A stretch of 10,570 bases of DNA from assembly GCA_900556295.1 (NCBI GenBank), contig USOK01000036.1, positions 1 through 10,570 on the forward strand, written 5' to 3'. This DNA comes from an uncultured bacterium. GTDB lineage: Bacteria > Cyanobacteriota > Vampirovibrionia > Gastranaerophilales > Gastranaerophilaceae. The notes beneath the pieces are model-generated. The model ran no database searches and was not told where the DNA came from. It saw only the letters and a program-made list of their open reading frames with translations. The stretch's first letter is position 1. Each line of letters starts with the position of its first letter. The position numbers were made by a program, and so were the translations under genes. Below, one piece after another: positions 1-6,825 of the stretch.

Positions 1-54
1 CGAATTATCATCTTCTCCTTTCAGAATAAACACATCACCACTCTCTAAACCTAC

Positions 55-60
55 TATAAT
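55..60 (+). promoter_or_regulatory. Candidate -10 box of the deacetylase/PLD gene pair
   Basis: A perfect TATAAT hexamer lies 34 nt before the ATG at 94. Transcription would begin near 67, giving a short leader that contains AAGGA (78-82), a Shine-Dalgarno motif 11 nt before the start. No convincing -35 hexamer lies 16-18 nt upstream and there is no TG extension, so the promoter rests on the -10 box and its position. The hexamer could occur by chance in DNA this AT-rich. Confidence 0.45.
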
Positions 61-93
61 GTATTTATTATTAAAGCAAGGATTTATTAGCAA

Positions 94-945
94 ATGGTTA
101 GCAAAAAATTTATATTAAACGCAGATGATTTTGGAATGTCAAAGGCATTCAACAGAGCAGTACTTGATGGTTATCACAGAGGTTTCTTAACGAGCGCAAG
201 TTTATGTGCAAACGGAAAAGCTTTCAATACTGCAGTAAATGAAATAATTCCGGAATGTCCAAACCTTGGCATTGGTGTACATCTGAACATCATTGAAGGA
301 CGCTCATTAACTAAAGTACCAATGTTGACCAATAAAAGAGGAAAATTTAACAAAGGTTATGGACAGTTAATGTTATTATCCAATAATCCAAAATTCTTAG
401 AGCAAGTTGAATTTGAGTTCAGAACACAGATTGAAACTATTATGAATTACACAAAAGTTGACCATATAGATTCACATGTTCATACTCATGCTATACCTAA
501 TATATTCAAAATTACAGCAAGGCTCGCAAACGAATATAAAATTCCTTATATTAGAACTCAACACGAAGAAATGTATTTTGTTCCAAGTTTCAAAAAACAC
601 TGCAATTTAAAATACCCGCCAAATATTTTAAAAATAATTTTACTTAACTACTTTACATCAAAAAATAAACCAATCGCCAAAGAATATGGTTTAAAAACGA
701 ATGATTACTTAATTGGGGTTGGCTATACCGGTTTAATGGATGATATGACGATAGAATACGGTCTTAAAGCTTTAGAAGAAGATTGTATTGCAGAAGCACT
801 AATTCATCCTTGTCATTACGCAACATCAAACAAAAATCAACATTACACTGAATTTTTAATTACTCAAAATAAAGAATTAAAAGATAAAATTTCACGTCTT
901 GGTTTTGAATTAACAAATTATAAAAAAGAATATGCACTTAAATAA
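94..945 (+). CDS. ChbG/YdjC-family carbohydrate deacetylase
   Basis: Members of this family are metal-dependent deacetylases that remove N-acetyl groups from sugars; ChbG acts on chitooligosaccharides and HpnK-like members act in hopanoid synthesis. The 283-residue length is normal. The fold's signature motifs are all present: NADDFG (9-14) at the N-terminus with the catalytic/metal aspartates, GVHLN (61-65), the His-rich block HIDSHVHTH (124-132), and HPCH (238-241) near the end. By family analogy an Asp of the ADD motif, His63 and His128 would hold the metal. No signal peptide is visible, so the protein is probably cytoplasmic. The ATG is supported by AAGGA 11 nt upstream. Its last 14 nt overlap the PLD-family gene, so the two are probably co-translated. 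The substrate cannot be read from the sequence; a cell-envelope or scavenged amino sugar is likely. The family assignment is firm. Confidence 0.9.
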   Translation: MVSKKFILNADDFGMSKAFNRAVLDGYHRGFLTSASLCANGKAFNTAVNEIIPECPNLGIGVHLNIIEGRSLTKVPMLTNKRGKFNKGYGQLMLLSNNPKFLEQVEFEFRTQIETIMNYTKVDHIDSHVHTHAIPNIFKITARLANEYKIPYIRTQHEEMYFVPSFKKHCNLKYPPNILKIILLNYFTSKNKPIAKEYGLKTNDYLIGVGYTGLMDDMTIEYGLKALEEDCIAEALIHPCHYATSNKNQHYTEFLITQNKELKDKISRLGFELTNYKKEYALK

Positions 946-2707
946 AGTTATTTCAATAATACTGATTATAGGGATATTCGGAGCATTTACAAGTTTTGAA
1001 ATCAGAAGAAAATCCGAAAAACTTGTACTTGGGATAATTAATCCATATCAAATTGAAGTTGATTTGAATGGGAATAAAGTCCTTGATGATGGAGAAATCA
1101 TTTGCATTCCAAATCTCAAAGCTTTTACTTCCGATATATCGCAAAATCAAACAGAATTAGAAAAACTGCTGAATGTTTCTCATACAGATGCGCTTAAATT
1201 AGGATATTTAACAGACATTCTTGCAGAAAACTTGCTAAGTAATAAAAACGTAAAATTAATATACACAGGAGAAAACACTCCAAATTGTAAATATGCAGAA
1301 ATCACTGTAGAAAATGAACTTTACAGCGAAAAACTAAAGAATAATGGACTCGGATTTGATGCAAAAGGGAAAACATCTCCAGTTTATAAAACCCAATTTG
1401 CAAAAGCTCAAAAACTTAAGCTTATAATTCTTAACCACAAGAGTAATAAATACCATACACTTGATTGCAAATACGGACTACTTGCGCATGATGCAATAGT
1501 TATCCCTGAAAAACAAAAGCCCGAAGACGCAAAAGCTTGCAAATATTGTCATATCAGTAAAGTTAAAAAGCATAAAAACAATAAGAGCAAATTTAAATTC
1601 AAAAAAATACCGCAATACCCTCTTTCGTTTTCTAATGGCAGTATTAAGATGTATCTAACCGATCTTACAACCACGTTAAAACCGGATAACAAATGTAATT
1701 CGCCTGTTTGTCATGAGATATTGAACCAAATCAACAATTCTAAACAATCTATTGATATTGCCCTATACGGATGGGATAACAATCCGACAATTTACAATGC
1801 ACTTGTCAGAGCCAAAGCAAGAGGAGTAAAAATAAGGATAGCCTATGACACAAGCACAGAATCATTCTATCCTGAATTAAAAGAGTTTGTTAAGCTTGCC
1901 AACGAAAAATCAACTGACACTCCAAAAATTTTAATGCATAACAAATTCATGATTTTTGATAATTCTAGAATCATAACAGGTTCAATGAACTTTGCAAGTA
2001 CAGGCTTGTCTGGCTTCAATACGAATTGTATTTTCTTTATTAATTCAATCGAAATAGCTCATATTTACACTGAAGAATTTGAACAAATGATTCAAGGGAA
2101 ATTTCACAATTCCAAATCAAAAATTACTCATAGCACAATTATTCTCGGCAAAACCAAAGTCACCCCATTATTTTCTCCAAAAGACAAAATCACAACAACT
2201 AATATTATTCCGCTAATAAATTCAGCTAAAAAATATATCTACATTCCGGCATTCACAATTACACATGATGAATTCGTAAATGCATTAATATTAGCTAAAA
2301 ATCATGGAGTGGATGTAAAAATTATAATTGATGCTACAAATGTTTACGCAAAACGCAGTAAAATAAAACCGCTACGGAGTGCCGGAGTTCTTGTAAAAGT
2401 AGAAAATTACGCAGGGAAAGTCCACTCAAAAAGCATTATTATAGATGATAAATACGTCATTGCAGGTTCAATGAATTTTTCAAAGAGCGGTGAAAACAAA
2501 AACGACGAGAATGTTTTGATTATAGAAGACACAACACTTGCAAAAGCTTATAGAGGATTTTTTGAATATTTATGGAAAAAGATTCCAGAAAGATACCTGC
2601 AACACAACGTAAGACCCGAAGGCAAATACTCAATCGGCTCTTGTTCTGACGGTATCGATAATAACTACAACGGTAAAATAGATAAAGATGATATCGGCTG
2701 TAAGTAA
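932..2707 (+). CDS. Exported phospholipase D-superfamily protein with two HKD motifs, a degenerate SNase-like region and a Ca-loop-like tail
   Basis: PLD-superfamily enzymes cut phosphodiester bonds in lipids or nucleic acids through paired HxKx4D motifs. Both are complete here: His336/Lys338/Asp343 followed by TGSMNF, and His498/Lys500/Asp505 followed by AGSMNF. Residues 5-20 are hydrophobic, giving a signal peptide or membrane anchor and pointing to the cell surface or periplasm. Residues about 30-145 follow the strand/helix layout of staphylococcal-nuclease domains but lack the usual DGDT motif, so this part is probably inactive. Next come YHTLDC (174-179) and CKYC (203-206), resembling the YHxxxC...CxxC zinc-type motif that often follows SNase domains. 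The tail (571-590) has a Cys-bracketed, Asp/Asn/Gly-rich pattern resembling calcium loops. The ATG lies inside the deacetylase gene with only a weak AAAGAA upstream, suggesting translational coupling. Nuclease and phospholipase activity are both possible; PLD membership is certain. Confidence 0.88.
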   Translation: MHLNKVISIILIIGIFGAFTSFEIRRKSEKLVLGIINPYQIEVDLNGNKVLDDGEIICIPNLKAFTSDISQNQTELEKLLNVSHTDALKLGYLTDILAENLLSNKNVKLIYTGENTPNCKYAEITVENELYSEKLKNNGLGFDAKGKTSPVYKTQFAKAQKLKLIILNHKSNKYHTLDCKYGLLAHDAIVIPEKQKPEDAKACKYCHISKVKKHKNNKSKFKFKKIPQYPLSFSNGSIKMYLTDLTTTLKPDNKCNSPVCHEILNQINNSKQSIDIALYGWDNNPTIYNALVRAKARGVKIRIAYDTSTESFYPELKEFVKLANEKSTDTPKILMHNKFMIFDNSRIITGSMNFASTGLSGFNTNCIFFINSIEIAHIYTEEFEQMIQGKFHNSKSKITHSTIILGKTKVTPLFSPKDKITTTNIIPLINSAKKYIYIPAFTITHDEFVNALILAKNHGVDVKIIIDATNVYAKRSKIKPLRSAGVLVKVENYAGKVHSKSIIIDDKYVIAGSMNFSKSGENKNDENVLIIEDTTLAKAYRGFFEYLWKKIPERYLQHNVRPEGKYSIGSCSDGIDNNYNGKIDKDDIGCK

Positions 2708-2770
2708 ATTAATATTATCTAACAACTGTAGGTCGAAAATACTATTATGACAAACATACTTTAATTTGCA

Positions 2771-2830
2771 CCCTTCTCTGAAATTTCAAAGCTATTACTA
2801 TTCGCTAAGAAATTTCTTCTCTCTCAAGGG
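2771..2830. repeat. 60-bp interrupted inverted repeat between convergent genes
   Basis: Nested arms can be read by eye: CCCTT (2771-2775) with AAGGG (2826-2830), GAAATTTC (2780-2787) with GAAATTTC (2809-2816), and AGC (2790-2792) with GCT (2804-2806), around an 11-nt loop. The CT-rich spacers between the outer and middle arms do not pair well. GAAATTTC is itself a palindrome, so the two copies are also direct repeats. No T-run follows on either strand, so it looks more like an intergenic repeat than a simple terminator. Confidence 0.5.
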
Positions 2831-2841
2831 GCTAGATTAAA

Positions 2842-2869
2842 ATATTTCGTTTAGCTAAACTTAAAATAT
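2842..2869 (-). terminator. Candidate terminator downstream of aroE
   Basis: The 12-nt perfect palindrome GTTTAGCTAAAC (2849-2860) is flanked by ATATTT (2842-2847) and AAATAT (2864-2869), giving a stem with a small internal bulge. Read on the minus strand it lies about 30 nt past the aroE stop and is followed by TTTAAT. The stem is AT-rich and therefore weak, and the T-run is short. It could instead be a protein-binding site. Confidence 0.35.
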
Positions 2870-2897
2870 CTATTATATAACTAAATAAATCAAATTC

Positions 2898-4400
2898 CTA
2901 TAGAGCTTCTAATGCTGCAATTTTCATATCTTTAAAATCAGGTGTTTGCCCAAACCAAATTTCTTGTGCAGCAACAGCTTGATAAATCAGCATGTCTAGC
3001 CCAGTAATAGTTCTTAACCCAATTGCCTGAGCATCTTTAATCAATACAGTCTTTTTAGGATTATAAATCACATCATACACAACCGCATCTCGCTCTAGAG
3101 ATTCTAGTGTTCTATATTCTAGAGGCGACATATCACCAGCCTTACCCAGCATACCTATTGGAGTAGTGTTTACAAGCATTGAAAATTCTCTCAAACTTCT
3201 AATATTTTCTATTTGGTAAACATTAAAATCTATAGACGGGAATTTTCTTCTGACATAATTCATCAAATCAATAGAATTCGGAATATTTCTCGTAAAAAAT
3301 GCAATTTCTTTTACTCGGCACTCAGTCAATGCAACACAAGCTGCATGGGCAGCACCACCAGTTCCTAAAATAGCTACTTTTTTACCAGCTAAACTTATAT
3401 CATTCGGGATTGCTCGTTTAAACCCCAAGACATCTGTATTATAAGCCTTTAACGATTTGTCCGCTTCTACATAAATTGTATTGACAGCTCTAGCCAAATC
3501 TGCATATTTATCAACCTCATTCACAAACAATGAAATAGGCAATTTCAAAGGAATAGTAACGTTAAACCCCTTATAACCATTACCTTTCAAAAACTTAACT
3601 CTATCCACAAGTGTGTCAGGCGGAGTCTCTAAAATATCATAAGTCGCCTTTACACCAAGGCTCTTAAAACCGGCCTCATGAATAACTTTTGAGAGAGAAT
3701 GCCCCAAAGGATAGCCGATTAGCCCAAACTTATTTTCACGATTGTCTTTGACTATCGGTTCTTCAGGCTTTGCCGACTGACTAATAGGACTGCTTGAATA
3801 CTTTGGGGGTTCTGTCATTCTGGAAGGACCAAAGATATATGATGGGACATCTGTTTTTACAGTTTCTTGTCTCATGCCGGAATATTCAACGTGTTGTGGA
3901 ATTTGTTCCGATTGTTGAACTTGTTCATACTGCGACGATGGCTGCTGTGGTTGAACCGATTGAACAAATTGTGATTGCGTACTTGTACTAAATTGTGTTG
4001 TCGGTTGTTGCAACGGCATTTGAATTTGTTGAGTTTGTTGTTGAGCCAATTGTTCCTGAATAGTTTGTTGAACATATTGAGGCTGTGAATAATATTGAGT
4101 TTGCGACTGTGATGCAAACTGCGATTGCGATTGAGATTGAGCAACTTGGGATTGTGTTTGGTACTGAGTTTGCTCAGGCAGTGGGTATTGTGGTTGCGGA
4201 ACAGGTTGAGGCTGAACACTCGGTTGAGTATAATTTGACGAAACCGATGATTGAGTTGCAACAGGTGTAGCCTGAGAAGTTGAAGTTGTTACTGTTTCTT
4301 TTACGGGCGAAGAAGTCCCTTGTGCTTTCAATTCTTCAACTGTTATTCCTAATTTTTTTGCTTTCTTTGCTAAATATCGTTCATACAATTCCGGATTCAT
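2898..4400 (-). CDS. aroE: Shikimate dehydrogenase with a long Gln-rich N-terminal extension
   Basis: AroE reduces 3-dehydroshikimate to shikimate with NADPH in aromatic amino acid and chorismate synthesis. The enzyme occupies residues 223-500, about the whole normal family length. Visible motifs are GHSLS (233-237, shikimate-binding serines), NVTIPLK (280-286, catalytic Lys286), NTD (321-323, catalytic Asp323), the nucleotide-binding GTGGAAHA (346-353), NTTPIG (411-416) and a late Gln474. Ahead of it lies a charged, probably helical start (1-27), then a low-complexity stretch (about 36-180) of Gln, Ser, Thr, Pro and Tyr, with 47 Gln among residues 31-180, and a linker to 222. The ATG is supported by AAAGGA about 10 nt upstream; internal Met176 and Met195 lack such a site, so the extension is probably translated. 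Its function is unknown. The gene follows topA after a hairpin-bearing 107-nt gap, so it may be transcribed separately. The enzyme call is firm. Confidence 0.93.
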   Translation of the reverse strand: MNPELYERYLAKKAKKLGITVEELKAQGTSSPVKETVTTSTSQATPVATQSSVSSNYTQPSVQPQPVPQPQYPLPEQTQYQTQSQVAQSQSQSQFASQSQTQYYSQPQYVQQTIQEQLAQQQTQQIQMPLQQPTTQFSTSTQSQFVQSVQPQQPSSQYEQVQQSEQIPQHVEYSGMRQETVKTDVPSYIFGPSRMTEPPKYSSSPISQSAKPEEPIVKDNRENKFGLIGYPLGHSLSKVIHEAGFKSLGVKATYDILETPPDTLVDRVKFLKGNGYKGFNVTIPLKLPISLFVNEVDKYADLARAVNTIYVEADKSLKAYNTDVLGFKRAIPNDISLAGKKVAILGTGGAAHAACVALTECRVKEIAFFTRNIPNSIDLMNYVRRKFPSIDFNVYQIENIRSLREFSMLVNTTPIGMLGKAGDMSPLEYRTLESLERDAVVYDVIYNPKKTVLIKDAQAIGLRTITGLDMLIYQAVAAQEIWFGQTPDFKDMKIAALEAL

Positions 4401-4440
4401 TTTTATAAATTCCTTTTAGTAATTTTGCTGTTGGGCTGTC

Positions 4441-4457
4441 ACCCCTAAACCTGCAAC
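4441..4457. repeat. CCCCTAA(A)CCT(G/A)C motif, possible dispersed intergenic element
   Basis: ACCCCTAAACCTGCAAC lies in the aroE leader. A closely similar version, AACCCCTAACCTAC, is found on the opposite strand at 10453-10466. Both are in non-coding DNA and are richer in C/G than their surroundings. Two imperfect copies are weak evidence of a repeat family. Confidence 0.25.
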
Positions 4458-4478
4458 CTCGTATTAAACAATTAAATC

Positions 4479-4498
4479 GTCGGCATAGCAATGCCGAC
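4479..4498 (-). terminator. Strong hairpin just after topA, probable terminator
   Basis: GTCGGCAT (4479-4486) and ATGCCGAC (4491-4498) form a perfect 8-bp, GC-rich stem with a 4-nt loop in otherwise AT-rich DNA. On the minus strand it begins about 10 nt after the topA stop and is followed by GATTTAATTGTTT, moderately T-rich as expected for an intrinsic terminator. It would separate the lptC-to-topA operon from aroE. The GC-rich palindrome could also be a REP-like repeat. Confidence 0.55.
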
Positions 4499-4507
4499 CC
4501 ACGGCAA

Positions 4508-6820
4508 TTATTCAGTAGCTTCTGTTTGTTCGGAAACTTCTTCTGCCTCTCTCTTGTAATTACATTTCATACTAGAACATGCAATCACAGTACCTTTTTT
4601 CAGAACTTTTTTCACAAGCAATGAACCACATTCTGGACATTTTTCTCCAGTCGGTTCGTTCCAAAGAGTAAAATCGCAGTTTGGATACTTGTCACAACCA
4701 TAAAAAACAGTTCCACGTTTTGATTTTCTCTCAACGATTGTTCCTTCACCACATTTTGGACATTTAACACCTGTTGATTTGCGGAAAGGTTTTCTGTGCT
4801 TGCATTCTGCATTTGTACATTCCATATATTTACCGTAAGGACCGGTTTTAAAAATCATATCAGAACCACATTTTTCGCATTTCTCTTCGCAAACTTCAGG
4901 TTCTTTATTTTGTCCTTCTTCAGAACTTTCTTCTGACAATGCATTCAAAGACATCATAGTTTTACAATCAGGATATCCTGAACAGCCCAAGAATTGTGTA
5001 CCAAATTTGCTTGTTCTTAAAACCATCGGTTTCCCACAATTAGGGCATTTGATTTTACTTTCAATTCTTACTCGTTCGCCTGTTTTCAATGCCTTATTAA
5101 CTTCTTCAATAAACGGAGTATAGAATTCTTGTAAAACATTATCCCAAACAGCTTTTTTCTCTGCAATTTCATCGAGTTTGGTTTCCATGCCGGCAGTAAA
5201 TTTATAATCCATAATATCCGCAAATTGAGCACAAAGTTGTTTTGAAACAGTTCGGCCTAAAAGTGTCGGATGCAATGCCTTATCCTTCTTTTCAACATAT
5301 TTGCGAGTTTGAATAACCGTAATAATCGTAGCATAAGTAGACGGACGTCCGATACCGTGTTCTTCTAAAGCTTTTACTAAAGAAGCTTCATTATACCTTG
5401 GAGGAGGTTGTGTAAAGTGCTGTTTGGGTTCTACTTTTCTACACTTAACCTTATCGTCCTTCTCTAAATCAGGGATTTTAGCTTCATCCTTTTGTTCATC
5501 TTCATCAGCATCATTATAAACTTTCAAAAATCCGTCAAAAGTTACTTTGCTTGTTCCGGCTTTAAAAGTATAGTCACCCGCAGTAATTTCAACAGTTTTG
5601 TTTGCAACTTCTGCAGATGTCATTTGAGAAGACATAAATTTTTCCCAAATTAATTTATATAATTTGTACTGATCATTGTCCAAATATTTTTTGATACTGT
5701 CAGGAGTTCTTTCAGGATATGATGGTCTGATAGCTTCGTGCGCATCCTGAACGTTTTGTTTACCTTTCACGTAAACATTAGGTTTTTCCGGATAATATTT
5801 TTCACCATAATTATTGGTAATATAATCTTTTGCCATAGCTTGCGCATCGTCAGAAACTCTTACACTATCAGTTCTCATATACGTAATCAAACCGACTGGA
5901 GTACCGTCAATTTCCATACCTTCATATAATTTTTGAGCAACTTGCATTGTTTTTTGAACTCCAAAACCTAGTTTTGAACTTGCTGCACGTTGCATTGTTG
6001 AGGTTATGAAAGGAGCTGTTGGCTTGCGTTTTGTTGATTTTTTAGTGACCTTACTAACTTCAAAACTTTCAGGATAATTGGTCAAAAAATCTACTATTTT
6101 TTGAGCTTCATCTTTATTTTTAACAGTCTTTTCAATCGCTTTCCCTTTGATTTTAGAAAGCTCTGCGTCAAATGTTTTACCATCTTTATCTAACAAAGTA
6201 TGGATTGACCAATATTCTTGCGGAACAAATGCTTCAATTTCGTCTTCTCTTTCGCAAATCATTCTTAAAGCTACTGATTGAACTCGCCCTGCTGACAAAT
6301 TTCTGTTTCCAATCTGTTTCCAAAGAACAGGACTAAGCTTATAACCTACAAGTTTATCTAAAATCTGACGAGTTTGCTGCGCCTTTACCATATCCATATC
6401 AATTCCACGAGGATTTTCTACTGAATGTTTTACGGCTTTTGGCGTAATTTCGTTAAACACAATTCTAGAAATCTTTTCATCAGGCACTTTCAAAATCTGA
6501 CGAACGTGCCATGCAATAGCTTCTCCCTCTCGGTCGGGGTCGGATGCAAGGTAAACACGGTCAACTTTTTTTGCCATATCATTTAATTTCTTTACAACAT
6601 TTTGTTTCCCTGGGATAACCTCAAATTTTGGAGTAAAATGATTTTCTATTTCAAAACCTAAATTTTGAGTTGCAGGATCTTTTGTCGGTAAGTTACGTAC
6701 ATGTCCATAACTTGCTTCTATTTGATATCCATCACCCAAAATCTTACGAATAGTTTTGGATTTCGCAGGAGACTCAACTATAACCAATGCTTTTTCTTTT
6801 TTTTCAGCCGTTTTTGCCAT
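4508..6820 (-). CDS. topA: DNA topoisomerase I (type IA) with four C-terminal zinc fingers
   Basis: TopA relaxes negative supercoils by cutting one DNA strand through a tyrosine and passing the other strand. The Toprim domain opens with VIVESPAKSKTI (13-24, Glu16) and carries SDPDREGEA (93-101, Asp94/Asp96/Glu98) for magnesium. GRVQSVALR (178-186) and the active-site ITYMRTDS (312-319, Tyr314) follow, then HGIGRPSTYATII (488-500). The C-terminal part holds four Cys4 modules at about 592-619, 648-673, 687-715 and 728-753, ending in an acidic tail. The 770-residue length fits a full-length bacterial enzyme. The ATG follows the dprA stop by 5 nt, with a purine run (AAGAGAG) inside the end of dprA, so the gene is probably coupled to dprA. 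No key residue appears to be missing. Identification is secure. Confidence 0.97.
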   Translation of the reverse strand: MAKTAEKKEKALVIVESPAKSKTIRKILGDGYQIEASYGHVRNLPTKDPATQNLGFEIENHFTPKFEVIPGKQNVVKKLNDMAKKVDRVYLASDPDREGEAIAWHVRQILKVPDEKISRIVFNEITPKAVKHSVENPRGIDMDMVKAQQTRQILDKLVGYKLSPVLWKQIGNRNLSAGRVQSVALRMICEREDEIEAFVPQEYWSIHTLLDKDGKTFDAELSKIKGKAIEKTVKNKDEAQKIVDFLTNYPESFEVSKVTKKSTKRKPTAPFITSTMQRAASSKLGFGVQKTMQVAQKLYEGMEIDGTPVGLITYMRTDSVRVSDDAQAMAKDYITNNYGEKYYPEKPNVYVKGKQNVQDAHEAIRPSYPERTPDSIKKYLDNDQYKLYKLIWEKFMSSQMTSAEVANKTVEITAGDYTFKAGTSKVTFDGFLKVYNDADEDEQKDEAKIPDLEKDDKVKCRKVEPKQHFTQPPPRYNEASLVKALEEHGIGRPSTYATIITVIQTRKYVEKKDKALHPTLLGRTVSKQLCAQFADIMDYKFTAGMETKLDEIAEKKAVWDNVLQEFYTPFIEEVNKALKTGERVRIESKIKCPNCGKPMVLRTSKFGTQFLGCSGYPDCKTMMSLNALSEESSEEGQNKEPEVCEEKCEKCGSDMIFKTGPYGKYMECTNAECKHRKPFRKSTGVKCPKCGEGTIVERKSKRGTVFYGCDKYPNCDFTLWNEPTGEKCPECGSLLVKKVLKKGTVIACSSMKCNYKREAEEVSEQTEATE

Positions 6821-6825
6821 GTTTT

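Noticed and set aside
81..94. Exact 14-nt match GATTTATTAGCAAA at 81-94 and 10328-10341, both in 5' flanking DNA.
   Set aside because: In 10 kb of AT-rich DNA about one such match is expected by chance, and the two copies sit differently relative to genes.
3794..4270. Several open frames on both strands opposite or overlapping the aroE extension (3794-3991 +, 3872-4261 -, 4085-4270 +).
   Set aside because: They arise from the repetitive CAA/TTG-rich DNA encoding the Gln tract, which leaves alternative frames open. Their translations are low-complexity shadows with no independent ribosome-binding site or motif.
4592..5048. Repeated CxxC-coding DNA in the topA C-terminal part as a possible recent expansion.
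   Set aside because: Multiple Cys4 modules are normal for bacterial topoisomerase I, and the four units differ substantially in sequence.
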